DNA of 64,000 bases from Aneurinibacillus soli (GTDB lineage Bacteria > Bacillota > Bacilli > Aneurinibacillales > Aneurinibacillaceae). The notes under the pieces are model-generated. The model was given only the letters and a program-made list of their open reading frames with translations, did not search any database and was not told where the DNA came from. The stretch is taken from the NCBI RefSeq assembly GCF_002355375.1, contig NZ_AP017312.1, forward strand, positions 398,501 through 462,500, in the 5' to 3' direction. The first letter of the stretch is position 1. Each line of letters starts with the position of its first letter. Below are positions 1-8,541 of the stretch, piece after piece. A program made the position numbers and the translations under genes.

Positions 1-1030
1 AACCGTCTTTTGAGGTCAAGATCGTTCCATCAGATGTGACCGACACAAAGGTGTTGTTGCCATAGTTGACTGAATCGAGTTCTTCTGTCGTGCCTTTGCT
101 TTGGTTTGTCCAGTTCACACCGTCTTTTGAAGTCAAAATGGTTCCTGTTCCCACGACTACATACGTGTTGTTGGCGTAAATAGCATCCTGAAGGTAATTC
201 CAGGTACCAATGTTTTGGAGACTCCAGGTCGAACCATCGCTTGAGGTCGAGATAACTCCAGCTCCCACCACAACGTAGAGGTTAGACAAGTGGCGGATTC
301 CAAACAGAAAATTTCTAGTGCCGAAGTCGGGGCTCTGTTTTGTCCAAATTTCACCATCGCTTGAGGTCTGTAAGGTGCAATTAACCCCCATTACCCAAAA
401 TGTGTTGTTGTCAAAGCTGATACCCGAGTAGCCATCCACGATAGCAGGTTTTTGGAGAATCCAAGCCGTAGCATCGCTTGAGGTAAGGATTGTGCCTTCA
501 TACCCTACAACCACGAATGTATTGTTGCCATAGCTAATATCAGAGAGACCTTTCGTAGTGACAGAGCTTCGGCTTGTCCAAGTCACCCCATCGGTGGAGG
601 TCAAGATTGTTCCTTGATCTCCGACGGCGACAAATGTGTTGTGGTAGTAGCCGATCCGATTGAGGGCATTCGTAGTGCCAGAGCTTTGAAGGGCCCAAGT
701 GATTCCATCGGTGGAGGTCAAGATCGTTCCTTGAGATCCGACAGCGACAAACGTGTTGTTGCCATAGGTGACAGAATGGAGATCTTCCTCAGTGACAGAG
801 CTTCGTTTGGCCCAAGTCGAACTGTCGCTTGAGGTCAAGATCGTTCCCCAATCTCCGACGACAACAAATGTGTTGTTGCCATAGCTAACACCAGCAAGTC
901 TATTGCCGGTAGGGAGCGGATTGCGGTTATTCCACGTATCGAGTTCATCTGCAAAAACAGAAGCTGGAGTTACGCTTACGAACATCACTAAAAATGCGAG
1001 CAATATCGCAAAGCATCGTTTGAACAACAT
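1..1030 (-). CDS. Secreted beta-propeller-like repeat protein, C-terminus outside window
   Basis: Reading the minus strand from the ATG at 1030 gives 343 codons without a stop, running off the left edge. A GGAGGATG ribosome site lies just upstream. The product starts with a typical signal peptide (residues about 1-28, KRCFAILLAFLVMF core, ending near VFADE). It continues as at least eight roughly 40-residue repeats, each of the form YGNNTFVxVGxxGTILTSSDGxxW. This is the pattern of YCF48/BNR/WD40-type propeller blades found in secreted proteins. The full repeat number and any cell-wall anchor are not visible. The next gene upstream (1295-4462) has the same repeat type and a matching promoter region, so the two are tandem paralogues. 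Ligand and function are unknown; a surface or spore-surface binding protein is my inference. Confidence 0.8.
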   Translation of the reverse strand, partial: MLFKRCFAILLAFLVMFVSVTPASVFADELDTWNNRNPLPTGNRLAGVSYGNNTFVVVGDWGTILTSSDSSTWAKRSSVTEEDLHSVTYGNNTFVAVGSQGTILTSTDGITWALQSSGTTNALNRIGYYHNTFVAVGDQGTILTSTDGVTWTSRSSVTTKGLSDISYGNNTFVVVGYEGTILTSSDATAWILQKPAIVDGYSGISFDNNTFWVMGVNCTLQTSSDGEIWTKQSPDFGTRNFLFGIRHLSNLYVVVGAGVISTSSDGSTWSLQNIGTWNYLQDAIYANNTYVVVGTGTILTSKDGVNWTNQSKGTTEELDSVNYGNNTFVSVTSDGTILTSKDG

Positions 1031-1156
1031 GATCATCCTCCTTTTTTGAAAAAAATTACTTCCATCATCGTGTTTCACTTTTGGATTTTTATCTTGTTAG
1101 GATCAATTGAATCTCTCGTATGCGCTTCCCTCCCCATGCTCTATGTCTCGTAAAGC

Positions 1157-1190
1157 ATTTTACCAGTACAGTCTCACAAAATTCTCACAA
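1157..1190 (-). promoter_or_regulatory. Promoter of the partial surface gene with 11-bp direct repeats
   Basis: On the minus strand an extended -10 element, TGG-TAAAAT, lies at 1157-1165. Immediately upstream, where the -35 should be, are two TTGTGAGA copies (1172-1179 and 1183-1190) exactly 11 bp apart. No good -35 hexamer is present, which fits a promoter needing an activator. The same arrangement precedes the gene at 4462. The regulator is not identified. Confidence 0.5.
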
Positions 1191-1216
1191 GACTTTCATT
1201 CTTGTTGATCGCCCCC

Positions 1217-1261
1217 AAAAAAAGACCGCCCCTCCGCAGTCTTTCAGCGAAGGGGCAGTCT
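1217..1261 (-). terminator. Rho-independent terminator of the SLH surface gene
   Basis: The minus strand reads AAGACTGCCCCTTCGC, a short loop, then the near-complementary GGAGGGGCGGTCTT followed by a T run. It lies about 35 bp after the stop codon of the gene at 1295-4462. Confidence 0.85.
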
Positions 1262-1294
1262 TCTATGCACATAGCGATACAATTGGAAGATGAG

Positions 1295-4200
1295 TTACAA
1301 GGAGATGGAGGCAGCCAGAATGTCGCCATACGCCCAAAAATCAGTCGGTACATCCGACCATTTTGGCGTGGAGGCAACGGATTGAGATGAGCGCCCCATC
1401 AACTTGTTGAAGATCACAGCAGCTTCCGCACGTGTCAGGGATTGCTCCGGTCGGAACGTCCCATCCCCATAACCGCTCACAAGCCCGGCGTTTGCCATTT
1501 TTAAAATGGAGTCTTTCGCCCAACTTCCATCTACATCTGTAAAGGGAGTTCCTTGGGCGGATGGTAATGGAAGGAGTCTCGCGATCACCGCTGCCAATTC
1601 GGCTCGGGTCACCGGTTGCTCAGGATAGAAGTTTCCATCCGGGGAACCGACCATGATCTTCAGGTCTGACATTTCAGCGATGGCATGCAGAGCCCAATAC
1701 GAAGAGTTGATGTCATGATACGGAGTGGATGTGCCAGCATCTCCGCGGTAGGTGAGAATTCGCGAAAGAATCGCCGCCAGTTCCGCTCGAGTTATGCGAT
1801 TGTCTGGACGGAACGTTCCATCTGGATAACCGGAAAGATACGGTTTGTTGCCAGCAGCGGCGAACGTTTCGGACTGCATTGTAAAGTCCATGCGCACGAC
1901 CGTTTGCCCTACATGGATGATCCCGTTTCGAATGTAACTGGTGTCGCCTTGCTTGACATCCCGCATATCATGGCGGCTGTCGTACGTTTTATAGCCGTCT
2001 TTTTCCGCGATGATGTAATAATCGCCCTCCGGGAATACCATCCAGCCGTATTTCCCGCCATCGACAGTCAACTGCGAGTTGCGATTCTGATTGGGTGCCA
2101 TATCGGGCAGACTTGGTAAAACGACCTGAGTGCCAGGCGTTCTTCCCTTGCTGCGGTTCAAGTCTGTATCAGCCCAATACAAGGTGAGTTTGATTCCATC
2201 GATCGGTTGGTGGGTGATCGAGTCACGAACCACCCCGAACGGGTCGATTAGATCGGTTTGAACGCTTGCTGAACCAGATGCATTCACGGTGAGTGTCGCA
2301 GTTCGTCCCGCCAATTTTTCACCCGTTGGGGCGGTGACGTAGAGCACCATCTTGTAGGTCCCAGGCTGGACATTCCCGAGGGTGAATTTCCTATTTCCAT
2401 CAATCTGAATGTCTGGAGAGATCAATTTCCCATCAGTGCTGTAAATATCTGCACTCAACTTCACATTGGGTCCGATCCGTTGGGTCAGGCTGTGATCTGT
2501 CCCGGTGCCTGTGGATCCCCCCAAGACTTGGATCGTGCCGGAAGGATTCTGCGAATAGGATGGACCTGATGAACCTGATGAACCTGATGAACCTGATGAA
2601 CCTGATGAACCTGATGGACCTGATGGAGCGATGACTGGATTGCTACGGGTCACCGAGAGGGTGTACGTCGTCGTCGACGTACCGTCTTGTGCCGTTACCT
2701 TCACGGTGATCGTGTTGCTTCCCGTATTCAATGGCACGGAAACCCCGCTGGTCGCTGCTGTACCATTGACGGTCACCGAGGCGTTCGAGTCTGCGGTGGT
2801 GGGCGTCACGTTTACACTCGTCACAGAGTGATCAACGGTCGCCGAATAACTGGTGGTTCCAGCAGAGAACGGAGCATTCAGAGTTCCTTGGCTCAGCGTC
2901 AAGTTGGTCAGATCGGCATTGTTCGACAGCGGGGCTGCCGCACGCGTCACTGTGAGGGTGTACGTCTTCGTCGACGTACCGTCTTGTGCCGTTACCTTCA
3001 CGGTGATCGTGTTGCTTCCCGTATTCAATGGCACGGAAACCCCGCTGGTCGCTGCTGTACCATTGACGGTCACCGAGGCGTTCGAGTCTGCGGTGGTGGG
3101 CGTCACGTTTACACTCGTCACAGAGTGATCAACGGTCGCCGAATAACTGGTGGTTCCAGCAGAGAACGGAGCATTCAGAGTTCCTTGGCTCAGCGTCAAG
3201 TTGGTCAGATCGGCATTGTTCGACAGCGGGGCTGCCGCACGCGTCACTGTGAGGGTGTACGTCTTCGTCGACGTACCGTCTTGTGCCGTTACCTTCACGG
3301 TGATCGTGTTGCTTTCCGTATTCAATGGCACGGAAACCCCGCTGGTCGCTGCTGTACCATTGACGGTCACCGAGGCGTTCGAGTCTGCGGTGGTGGGCGT
3401 CACGTTTACACTCGTCACAGAGTGATCAACGGTCGCTAAATAACTGGTGGTCCCAGCAGAGAACGGAGTATTCAGAGTTCCTTGGCTCAGCGTCAAGTTG
3501 CTGAGGTTTGCATCCGAGTTTGAGGCGGCTGGAGTAGAGGCGACCGTACCCGCGTTGCCCACCGCAACGAATGTACCTCCACCATACGCAACACCAGATA
3601 AGGCATTCGTCGTCGTTGGCGTTTCATTATTCCAACTGATCCCATCCCTTGAGGAGATGATATCGCCTGCGTTTCCGTCTACAGCAACAAACTTGCCACC
3701 GCCATACGCAACACTCAAGAGAAACGAACTTTCATTCGAAGATGCTTGAGGTTTCCAAGACATCCCATCTGTTGAGGTTAGGATTGTTCCAGCACCCCCA
3801 ACTGCCACATACAGGTCGTTGCCGTAAGCAACCGAGTAAAGACTTTGGCTCGTTGAAGTTGTTCTGGATGTCCATGTAGTTCCATCTGGCGAAGTGAAGA
3901 TATTTCCTGAGTCACCTGTAACGACAAACTGACTTCCGCCATACACGACAGCGTTTAGATTTGTACTTCCTAGGCTTACTAGATTCCAAGTAGTCCCGTC
4001 CGATGACGTGAGGACTGTTCCATCATTACCCACTGCCACAATCGTACTGCCGTTGGTCGCCACAGAATACAAAGTACTCGTGGTATTTGAAGGATGTGGA
4101 GTCCACGTGTTCATGTCCTCGGAGGTATAAATTTGACCCTGATCTCCTACGACTATCCACTTGCTCCCGGTGTACACGGCACTCCTACCTACGAAATCAG

Positions 4201-4462
4201 GAAGGGGTTGAAACTGCCAAGTCTGGGCACCATCAGAAGAAGAAATCAAGTTGTTGGCCAAGTCAAATGCCAACCAATTCCCTCCACCATATGAAACCCC
4301 GTTGATATCATTCTGACCTTCCAAGGTTTGTACTGTCCAAGTACTCGCTGCGAAAACGAGATTGTCAGGTCCAAACCATCCCACAGAAGCAAAGATCATC
4401 ATAAAAACAAGTAACGCATTGAAAACATTCTTGAACTTACGGCGCAATCGATGTAAGCGCAC
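1295..4462 (-). CDS. SLH-anchored surface protein with propeller and three cadherin-like domains
   Basis: This 1055-residue protein starts at GTG with GGAGG 7 bp upstream. Visible parts: a signal peptide (about 1-39, ending VFAAS); seven roughly 40-residue blades with the SSDGTTW motif (about 45-310), enough for one seven-bladed propeller; three cadherin-like beta-sandwich repeats of 99 residues (about 310-606), each starting SNADLTNLTLSQGTL; a Gly/Ser/Pro linker (about 608-635); a beta-rich, carboxypeptidase-regulatory-like region (about 645-860); and three C-terminal SLH motifs (about 867-1055; GYPDGTFRPD, GSPDGNFYPE, GYGDGTFRPE). SLH motifs normally bind pyruvylated secondary wall polymer, so the protein should sit on the cell surface with the propeller outward. 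It has its own terminator and promoter. Adhesion or polysaccharide binding is inferred; no catalytic motif is seen. Confidence 0.9.
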   Translation of the reverse strand: MRLHRLRRKFKNVFNALLVFMMIFASVGWFGPDNLVFAASTWTVQTLEGQNDINGVSYGGGNWLAFDLANNLISSSDGAQTWQFQPLPDFVGRSAVYTGSKWIVVGDQGQIYTSEDMNTWTPHPSNTTSTLYSVATNGSTIVAVGNDGTVLTSSDGTTWNLVSLGSTNLNAVVYGGSQFVVTGDSGNIFTSPDGTTWTSRTTSTSQSLYSVAYGNDLYVAVGGAGTILTSTDGMSWKPQASSNESSFLLSVAYGGGKFVAVDGNAGDIISSRDGISWNNETPTTTNALSGVAYGGGTFVAVGNAGTVASTPAASNSDANLSNLTLSQGTLNTPFSAGTTSYLATVDHSVTSVNVTPTTADSNASVTVNGTAATSGVSVPLNTESNTITVKVTAQDGTSTKTYTLTVTRAAAPLSNNADLTNLTLSQGTLNAPFSAGTTSYSATVDHSVTSVNVTPTTADSNASVTVNGTAATSGVSVPLNTGSNTITVKVTAQDGTSTKTYTLTVTRAAAPLSNNADLTNLTLSQGTLNAPFSAGTTSYSATVDHSVTSVNVTPTTADSNASVTVNGTAATSGVSVPLNTGSNTITVKVTAQDGTSTTTYTLSVTRSNPVIAPSGPSGSSGSSGSSGSSGSSGPSYSQNPSGTIQVLGGSTGTGTDHSLTQRIGPNVKLSADIYSTDGKLISPDIQIDGNRKFTLGNVQPGTYKMVLYVTAPTGEKLAGRTATLTVNASGSASVQTDLIDPFGVVRDSITHQPIDGIKLTLYWADTDLNRSKGRTPGTQVVLPSLPDMAPNQNRNSQLTVDGGKYGWMVFPEGDYYIIAEKDGYKTYDSRHDMRDVKQGDTSYIRNGIIHVGQTVVRMDFTMQSETFAAAGNKPYLSGYPDGTFRPDNRITRAELAAILSRILTYRGDAGTSTPYHDINSSYWALHAIAEMSDLKIMVGSPDGNFYPEQPVTRAELAAVIARLLPLPSAQGTPFTDVDGSWAKDSILKMANAGLVSGYGDGTFRPEQSLTRAEAAVIFNKLMGRSSQSVASTPKWSDVPTDFWAYGDILAASISL
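2564..2635. repeat. 9-bp minisatellite encoding the Ser-Gly linker
   Basis: Eight tandem copies of ACCTGATG(A/G) on the plus strand encode SGS/SGP triplets on the minus strand, inside the linker between the cadherin-like domains and the C-terminal half of the surface protein. Unit length is a multiple of three, so copy-number change alters linker length without a frameshift. Confidence 0.9.
2644..3534. repeat. Three tandem 297-bp repeats encoding cadherin-like domains
   Basis: The segments 2644-2940, 2941-3237 and 3238-3534 are nearly identical at DNA level with a 297-bp (99-codon) period. Even synonymous positions match. This points to recent duplication or ongoing homogenisation within the gene. 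Confidence 0.9.
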
Positions 4463-4509
4463 GCGGATCCTCCTTCCACTTTGAAGTGTTTATTGGCAAT
4501 GACGATTAC

Positions 4510-4554
4510 ATTCTACCAAATCCGTCTCACAAAATTCTCACAAAGTTCTTGCAA
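4510..4554 (-). promoter_or_regulatory. Promoter of the SLH surface gene with three 11-bp direct repeats
   Basis: On the minus strand an extended -10, TGG-TAGAAT, sits at 4510-4518. Upstream are TTGTGAGA at 4525-4532, TTGTGAGA at 4536-4543 and the related TTGCAAGA at 4547-4554, all 11 bp apart. It matches the promoter at 1157-1190, which has two copies. The position over the -35 suggests activation by an OmpR/PhoB-type regulator. Confidence 0.5.
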
Positions 4555-4576
4555 GACTTTCATTCCTGTTGATAGC

Positions 4577-4613
4577 CAAAAAGACTGCCCTTGGGTGGGC
4601 AAGCTCGTCTTTA
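4577..4613 (-). terminator. Orphan terminator, likely relic of a lost third surface gene
   Basis: The minus strand reads AAAGAC, GCCC, a loop, GGGC, then GTCTTTTT. It occupies the same place relative to the conserved promoter module as the functional terminator at 1217-1261, and the flanking words GTATCGCT and ATCAACA(A/G)GAATGAAAGTC are shared. No minus-strand gene lies upstream of it. Confidence 0.55.
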
Positions 4614-4775
4614 TTACTTAGAGCGATACGGTGAACCTTACCACAAGTAACATTGAAATACCCTCTTTTAGTTGTGGAGAATAGGGAGCTATATAGGTGC
4701 ATTTCCTTTTATAGGAATACCGCTCATTTTAATGGTTAAATTAATAAAAATTGAATTGAACCTAGGTGAAGTAAA

Positions 4776-6302
4776 ATGATGGATTTTTTAAAAAAATTGA
4801 TTTCGAACAACCGTACAGAGAAAAGACCTGACATAAAAATAAACGTATCTCCTTCCTTGCAAAAAAATAAGGAGTACATTCAAAACCAGATGTTTCATTC
4901 AAGTGATCTGAAGTGGCGGAGCATTAGGTTTAATCAAGTAGAAGGGCTCATCGTTTTTTTTGAATCCCTGTCTGATCAACAGAGAATTCAAAAAGAGATC
5001 ATTCGGCCTTTAGAAGAAAATAAAGAAGGAACCGTGGATGAAATTATTACTTCTGTGGAGATTGCGAGGAAATCGGATCTTAGCCAGTTGCCCCAAACCT
5101 TAGTGCAAGGAAATTGCGTGTTGTTATTTGAAGGTACAGCAGAAGCTTTTATTGTCGGCGTGGTGGCAGATTATAAACGGGGTATCTTAGAGCCAGTGAA
5201 CGAAGGAGTCATTCGCGGCGCTCATGATGGTTTTATAGAGAACCTCATCACGAATCTGTATCTGGTCCGAAAGCGTATTGAAAATCCGGACCTGGTCGTT
5301 CGTTATTACCAGGTCGGAAAGGCAACTAAAACAAAATTGGCTCTTCTCTATATGCAGGATCTGGCGAATCCGGAGCTGGTCAAAGAAGTGGATCACAGAC
5401 TTGGTTCCATTGTGATGGACACTACGATCTCACCCGGATTCATTGCTGAATTGATTGAGGATAACCCATTTTCTCTATTTCCGCAAATCTTATTTACGGA
5501 AAGGCCGGATCGGGCAGTAGCTCATCTCATGGAAGGACGTGTCGTTATTTTATCTGATGGAGATCCATCTGCGCTGATTTTGCCGGTGACTTTCTTTGCC
5601 TTTTTTCAAAGCCCGGATGATTATCACAGCAGGTGGATTGTCGGATCGCTCGTTCGATTTATTCGTTTGATGAGCTTTATCGTTGCATCTCTAGTACCTG
5701 CTTTATATATTGCCGTTATTGGTTTCCATCCCGAAATTCTTCCTTCAAATTTGATTTATACCGTAAAAAGTAGCATAGATAGGGTTCCATTTCCACCCAT
5801 TGTAGAAGCTTTTCTTATGCAGATTGCCTTAGAGGTGCTACGTGAAGCAGGAGTTCGGTTGCCAAGCCGAGTAGGTCAAACCATCGGCTTTGTTGGCGGC
5901 TTGGTCATCGGTGAATCAGTCGTGCGAGCTGGATTGATTTCATATCCCATGGTTATCGTTGTCGCTTTAACCGCTATTTCGTCATTTGTAGCCCCGTCTA
6001 ATGAGATAAGTACGACCACTCGCATTCTAGGCTTCCCGCTCATGATCCTGGCTTCAATGTTCGGTCTGTTCGGGATCATGTATGGTCTTCTTTTTATCTT
6101 AATTCACTTATGTAAATTAGAGAGCTTTGGTACAGCCTATTTTGCGCCTGTTATGCCTCTTCGAATCAAAGATTTGAAGGATACATTTATACGCTTTCCA
6201 ATCTGGAGCTTGAATCAGCGTCCCCATGACCCTCATGCAAAAAGGTTAAATCAAGAAAGATATTCAAGGGGGTGGGAACAGGATGAACCCGGAAAAGAGT
6301 AA
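4776..6302 (+). CDS. gerAA: Spore germination receptor A subunit (GerA family)
   Basis: The 508-residue product has the GerA-family layout: a soluble N-terminal half (about 1-285), then a membrane domain (about 287-450) with four to five hydrophobic segments and a short cytoplasmic tail. Family-type stretches such as DNPFSLFPQ, ERPDRA and FVAPSNEIS are visible. GerA, GerB and GerC subunits form the germinant receptor in the spore inner membrane and trigger release of cations and dipicolinate on nutrient binding. The gene overlaps the next by 20 bp, giving the standard A-B-C operon. Start at ATG 4776 follows AGGTGAAG. The symbol is at family level only; which of GerA, GerB or GerK it matches, and the germinant, cannot be told from sequence. 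Confidence 0.92.
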   Translation: MMDFLKKLISNNRTEKRPDIKINVSPSLQKNKEYIQNQMFHSSDLKWRSIRFNQVEGLIVFFESLSDQQRIQKEIIRPLEENKEGTVDEIITSVEIARKSDLSQLPQTLVQGNCVLLFEGTAEAFIVGVVADYKRGILEPVNEGVIRGAHDGFIENLITNLYLVRKRIENPDLVVRYYQVGKATKTKLALLYMQDLANPELVKEVDHRLGSIVMDTTISPGFIAELIEDNPFSLFPQILFTERPDRAVAHLMEGRVVILSDGDPSALILPVTFFAFFQSPDDYHSRWIVGSLVRFIRLMSFIVASLVPALYIAVIGFHPEILPSNLIYTVKSSIDRVPFPPIVEAFLMQIALEVLREAGVRLPSRVGQTIGFVGGLVIGESVVRAGLISYPMVIVVALTAISSFVAPSNEISTTTRILGFPLMILASMFGLFGIMYGLLFILIHLCKLESFGTAYFAPVMPLRIKDLKDTFIRFPIWSLNQRPHDPHAKRLNQERYSRGWEQDEPGKE

Positions 6303-7377
6303 AATTACTCAGGGACAGCTTATGTTTTTTGTTATACAGTCTCAAGTGGGTGTTGGAATTTTATCCCTTCCACATAAATTACAAGATACCGCCAAGGGAG
6401 GAGCGTGGATCTCTAGCTTAATCGCCGGCTTGGCTGTACAAGTGATTATTTTGATTCTTTGGGCTCTGTGCAGACGATTTCCTTCCGATACGATATACAG
6501 TTTCTTGCCAAAAATCGCCGGAAATCTTTTGGGAAATCTGCTTGGTTTTGCTTATATCGGCTATTTTCTTTTTTCTGCTGGAACAGTTTTAGCCTTATTT
6601 GCCGATGTCGTGGGAAAGTGGGTGCTGCAAGCAACACCAAGATGGGCATTATTAATTCTCACCCTTCTTACCTGTATATATTTAGTGAAAGAACGCCTTC
6701 GAGTGATTGCTAGAATGTTTGTCATATCTTCGTTAACGATCATTGTGATGGTATTATTTTCCTTGATCGGTTATACTCATGCGAATATTACATACATATT
6801 TCCTATAATGGAAGCCGGATGGTGGGGGATCATCAAAGCCGCAAATGATGCATTGTTTCCTTTAGTCGGTTACGAAGTTCTATTGGTGATTTATCCTTTT
6901 GTTGAAGGGAAAAGCTACGGGAAATTAAAGGCGGCATCTTTAGGAAATATGTTGATTACACTTTTTTACACATTTGAGGTGTTTACCAGTTTAATCATTT
7001 TCAGTCCGGGGGTTATGCCTGCCATCTCGGAACCGCTCCTCTATATGCTGAAAGGTTTTTCTTTCCAGATTATTCAGCGGATCGATTTAATCTTTTTATC
7101 TTTATGGATTTTTATTGTTAGCAATGCTATTGCCTCTTGGTTATATATGGCGACAGTAGGTTTAGGTCGCTTCTTTCACCGGGGTAAACATAAAAAAGCA
7201 GTTCCCTATGCCGCTTGCATTGTCTTTATTCTGGCTATGATTGCTCAAGATCCATCGATCACTGACCTGTACGATCGAATGATTAGGATTTTTCATTATA
7301 CGTTCGTGGTTGGGCTTCCTTTGATCCTGCTCATCTTCTCGTATCTTTCTAGAAAAAGGAGGGCGGAAGCCAGATGA
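6283..7377 (+). CDS. gerAB: Spore germination receptor B subunit (GerAB/APC-type permease)
   Basis: The 364-residue integral membrane protein has about ten hydrophobic segments. It belongs to the GerB family of the APC transporter superfamily, which forms the germinant-binding subunit of the receptor. The N-terminus ITQGQLMFFVIQSQVGVGIL is typical of the family's first helix, with the GVGIL break where APC proteins bind substrate. It overlaps gerAA by 20 bp and gerAC by 4 bp (ATGA), so translation is coupled and subunit stoichiometry probably fixed. Length is normal. Expression is expected in the forespore as part of the gerA-led operon. Confidence 0.92.
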   Translation: MNPEKSKITQGQLMFFVIQSQVGVGILSLPHKLQDTAKGGAWISSLIAGLAVQVIILILWALCRRFPSDTIYSFLPKIAGNLLGNLLGFAYIGYFLFSAGTVLALFADVVGKWVLQATPRWALLILTLLTCIYLVKERLRVIARMFVISSLTIIVMVLFSLIGYTHANITYIFPIMEAGWWGIIKAANDALFPLVGYEVLLVIYPFVEGKSYGKLKAASLGNMLITLFYTFEVFTSLIIFSPGVMPAISEPLLYMLKGFSFQIIQRIDLIFLSLWIFIVSNAIASWLYMATVGLGRFFHRGKHKKAVPYAACIVFILAMIAQDPSITDLYDRMIRIFHYTFVVGLPLILLIFSYLSRKRRAEAR

Positions 7378-8495
7378 AAAGGATCTGCTTTTCAAGCGCT
7401 CTTATTTTTGTTTTCCTATTGATGACCGGGTGTTGGGATCAAGATCTTTTAAAGGATGCTCGTTTGCTTTATGGAGGAGGGTTTGACCTCGCGCCGAATG
7501 GGAAGCTTCTAGCTACCTTTGTCATACGGGACATGCCCACTAGCGAACAACAGAGCCCTAAAAACGAGGTGATATACGCGGTTGGCAATACGCCAAGGGA
7601 AGGCCGTGAAAAAGCGGATGAGCAGATATCCCGGAAGCTTCGTGCTTACAGAAATCGGATCATTCTCATTGGAGAAGAGCTGGCAAAACAAGATATTCAT
7701 CAGCTCCTCGATATTTTTTACCGCGATCCAAAGAGCGCTTTAAATGCGAGGATTGGAGTGGCGCAAGGAAAGGCGGCAGACATACTTTCTCTTAAAAAAG
7801 TAGGGAATGTCTTAATTGCAGAAGAAATTGATGAATTAATCAAGAGCAAAGAAGAGACTACAACAGTTCCTAAGGTGACCATTGAAACGATTTACCCTGT
7901 GATGATGGACCCCGGAGAGGATTTTGTTCTTCCGTACATTAGGAAAAAAGGGAAACGAGTGAACGTTTCGAGTGTTGCCATGTTTCATAAGTATCAATTT
8001 ACAGGGACACTGAGCTCTGATGAATCTACCATGTATTTACTTTTGAAAGGTAACAAGGAGAAAGTCGCAGGTTTCACCCAAAAAATAAGTAGCGGAAAGG
8101 GTCAAAAAAATGTCTATAATTTTTTGACTTTTAATGTAGAAAAATCAAAGCCAAAGATGAAAGTGCTGATTCAACCGAACGATCAAATTATGATTAGGCT
8201 GGATCTGAAATTGAAAGTGAGTGTCATTGAATATCCTAAGGAGCTTTTACGTGATAAAAAAACAGTTGCTCGATTAAACCAGCTTTTATCCAAAGAGATG
8301 ACTGATTTGGCAAATAAAACGCTTAAAGAAATGCAAAAAGCTCGCTGTGACGGATTAGGTATCGGCAGACAACTTATGGCATTCCATCCTGAAATTTGGA
8401 AGAAACAGAAGGGAGACTGGGGGAGCAACTATCAAAAAGTACATTTTGTTCCTATGGTTCAAGTAGAAATTACAAAGAAAGGGATTTTAGACTAA
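7374..8495 (+). CDS. gerAC: Spore germination receptor C subunit, lipoprotein (Ger(x)C family)
   Basis: The 373-residue protein begins with a lipoprotein signal; the lipobox LMTGC puts the lipidated cysteine at residue 20, followed by WDQDLLKD, the hallmark WD start of mature GerC proteins. The rest matches the three-domain Ger(x)C fold that sits on the outer face of the spore inner membrane and is needed for receptor function. The start overlaps the gerAB stop (ATGA). No key feature is missing, so the operon appears to encode a complete receptor. Confidence 0.92.
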   Translation: MKRICFSSALIFVFLLMTGCWDQDLLKDARLLYGGGFDLAPNGKLLATFVIRDMPTSEQQSPKNEVIYAVGNTPREGREKADEQISRKLRAYRNRIILIGEELAKQDIHQLLDIFYRDPKSALNARIGVAQGKAADILSLKKVGNVLIAEEIDELIKSKEETTTVPKVTIETIYPVMMDPGEDFVLPYIRKKGKRVNVSSVAMFHKYQFTGTLSSDESTMYLLLKGNKEKVAGFTQKISSGKGQKNVYNFLTFNVEKSKPKMKVLIQPNDQIMIRLDLKLKVSVIEYPKELLRDKKTVARLNQLLSKEMTDLANKTLKEMQKARCDGLGIGRQLMAFHPEIWKKQKGDWGSNYQKVHFVPMVQVEITKKGILD

Positions 8496-8541
8496 CGTAG
8501 TGATTGATAGAATATTGGTGAAAATGAATGGGGGGTATAGA

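Larger units (their letters stand above)
4463..4775. other. Intergenic region, no gene seen
   Basis: These 313 bp separate the minus-strand surface gene from the plus-strand gerA operon. They hold the surface-gene promoter (4510-4554), a minus-strand terminator with no gene feeding it (4577-4613) and the leader of the ger operon. No credible ORF is present. The ger operon should be driven by the forespore factor sigma-G, but I could not settle on one promoter. Confidence 0.6.

Noticed and set aside
614..832. Plus-strand frame opposite the propeller blades
   Set aside because: Shadow of the repeat gene on the other strand.
2687..3439. A 250-codon plus-strand frame across the cadherin-like repeats
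   Set aside because: It exists only because the minus-strand repeats are copied; composition is Arg/Cys/His-rich and no start signal is present.
2564..3534. Repeats considered as a CRISPR array
   Set aside because: Units are directly adjacent with no unique spacers and lie in frame inside a coding region.
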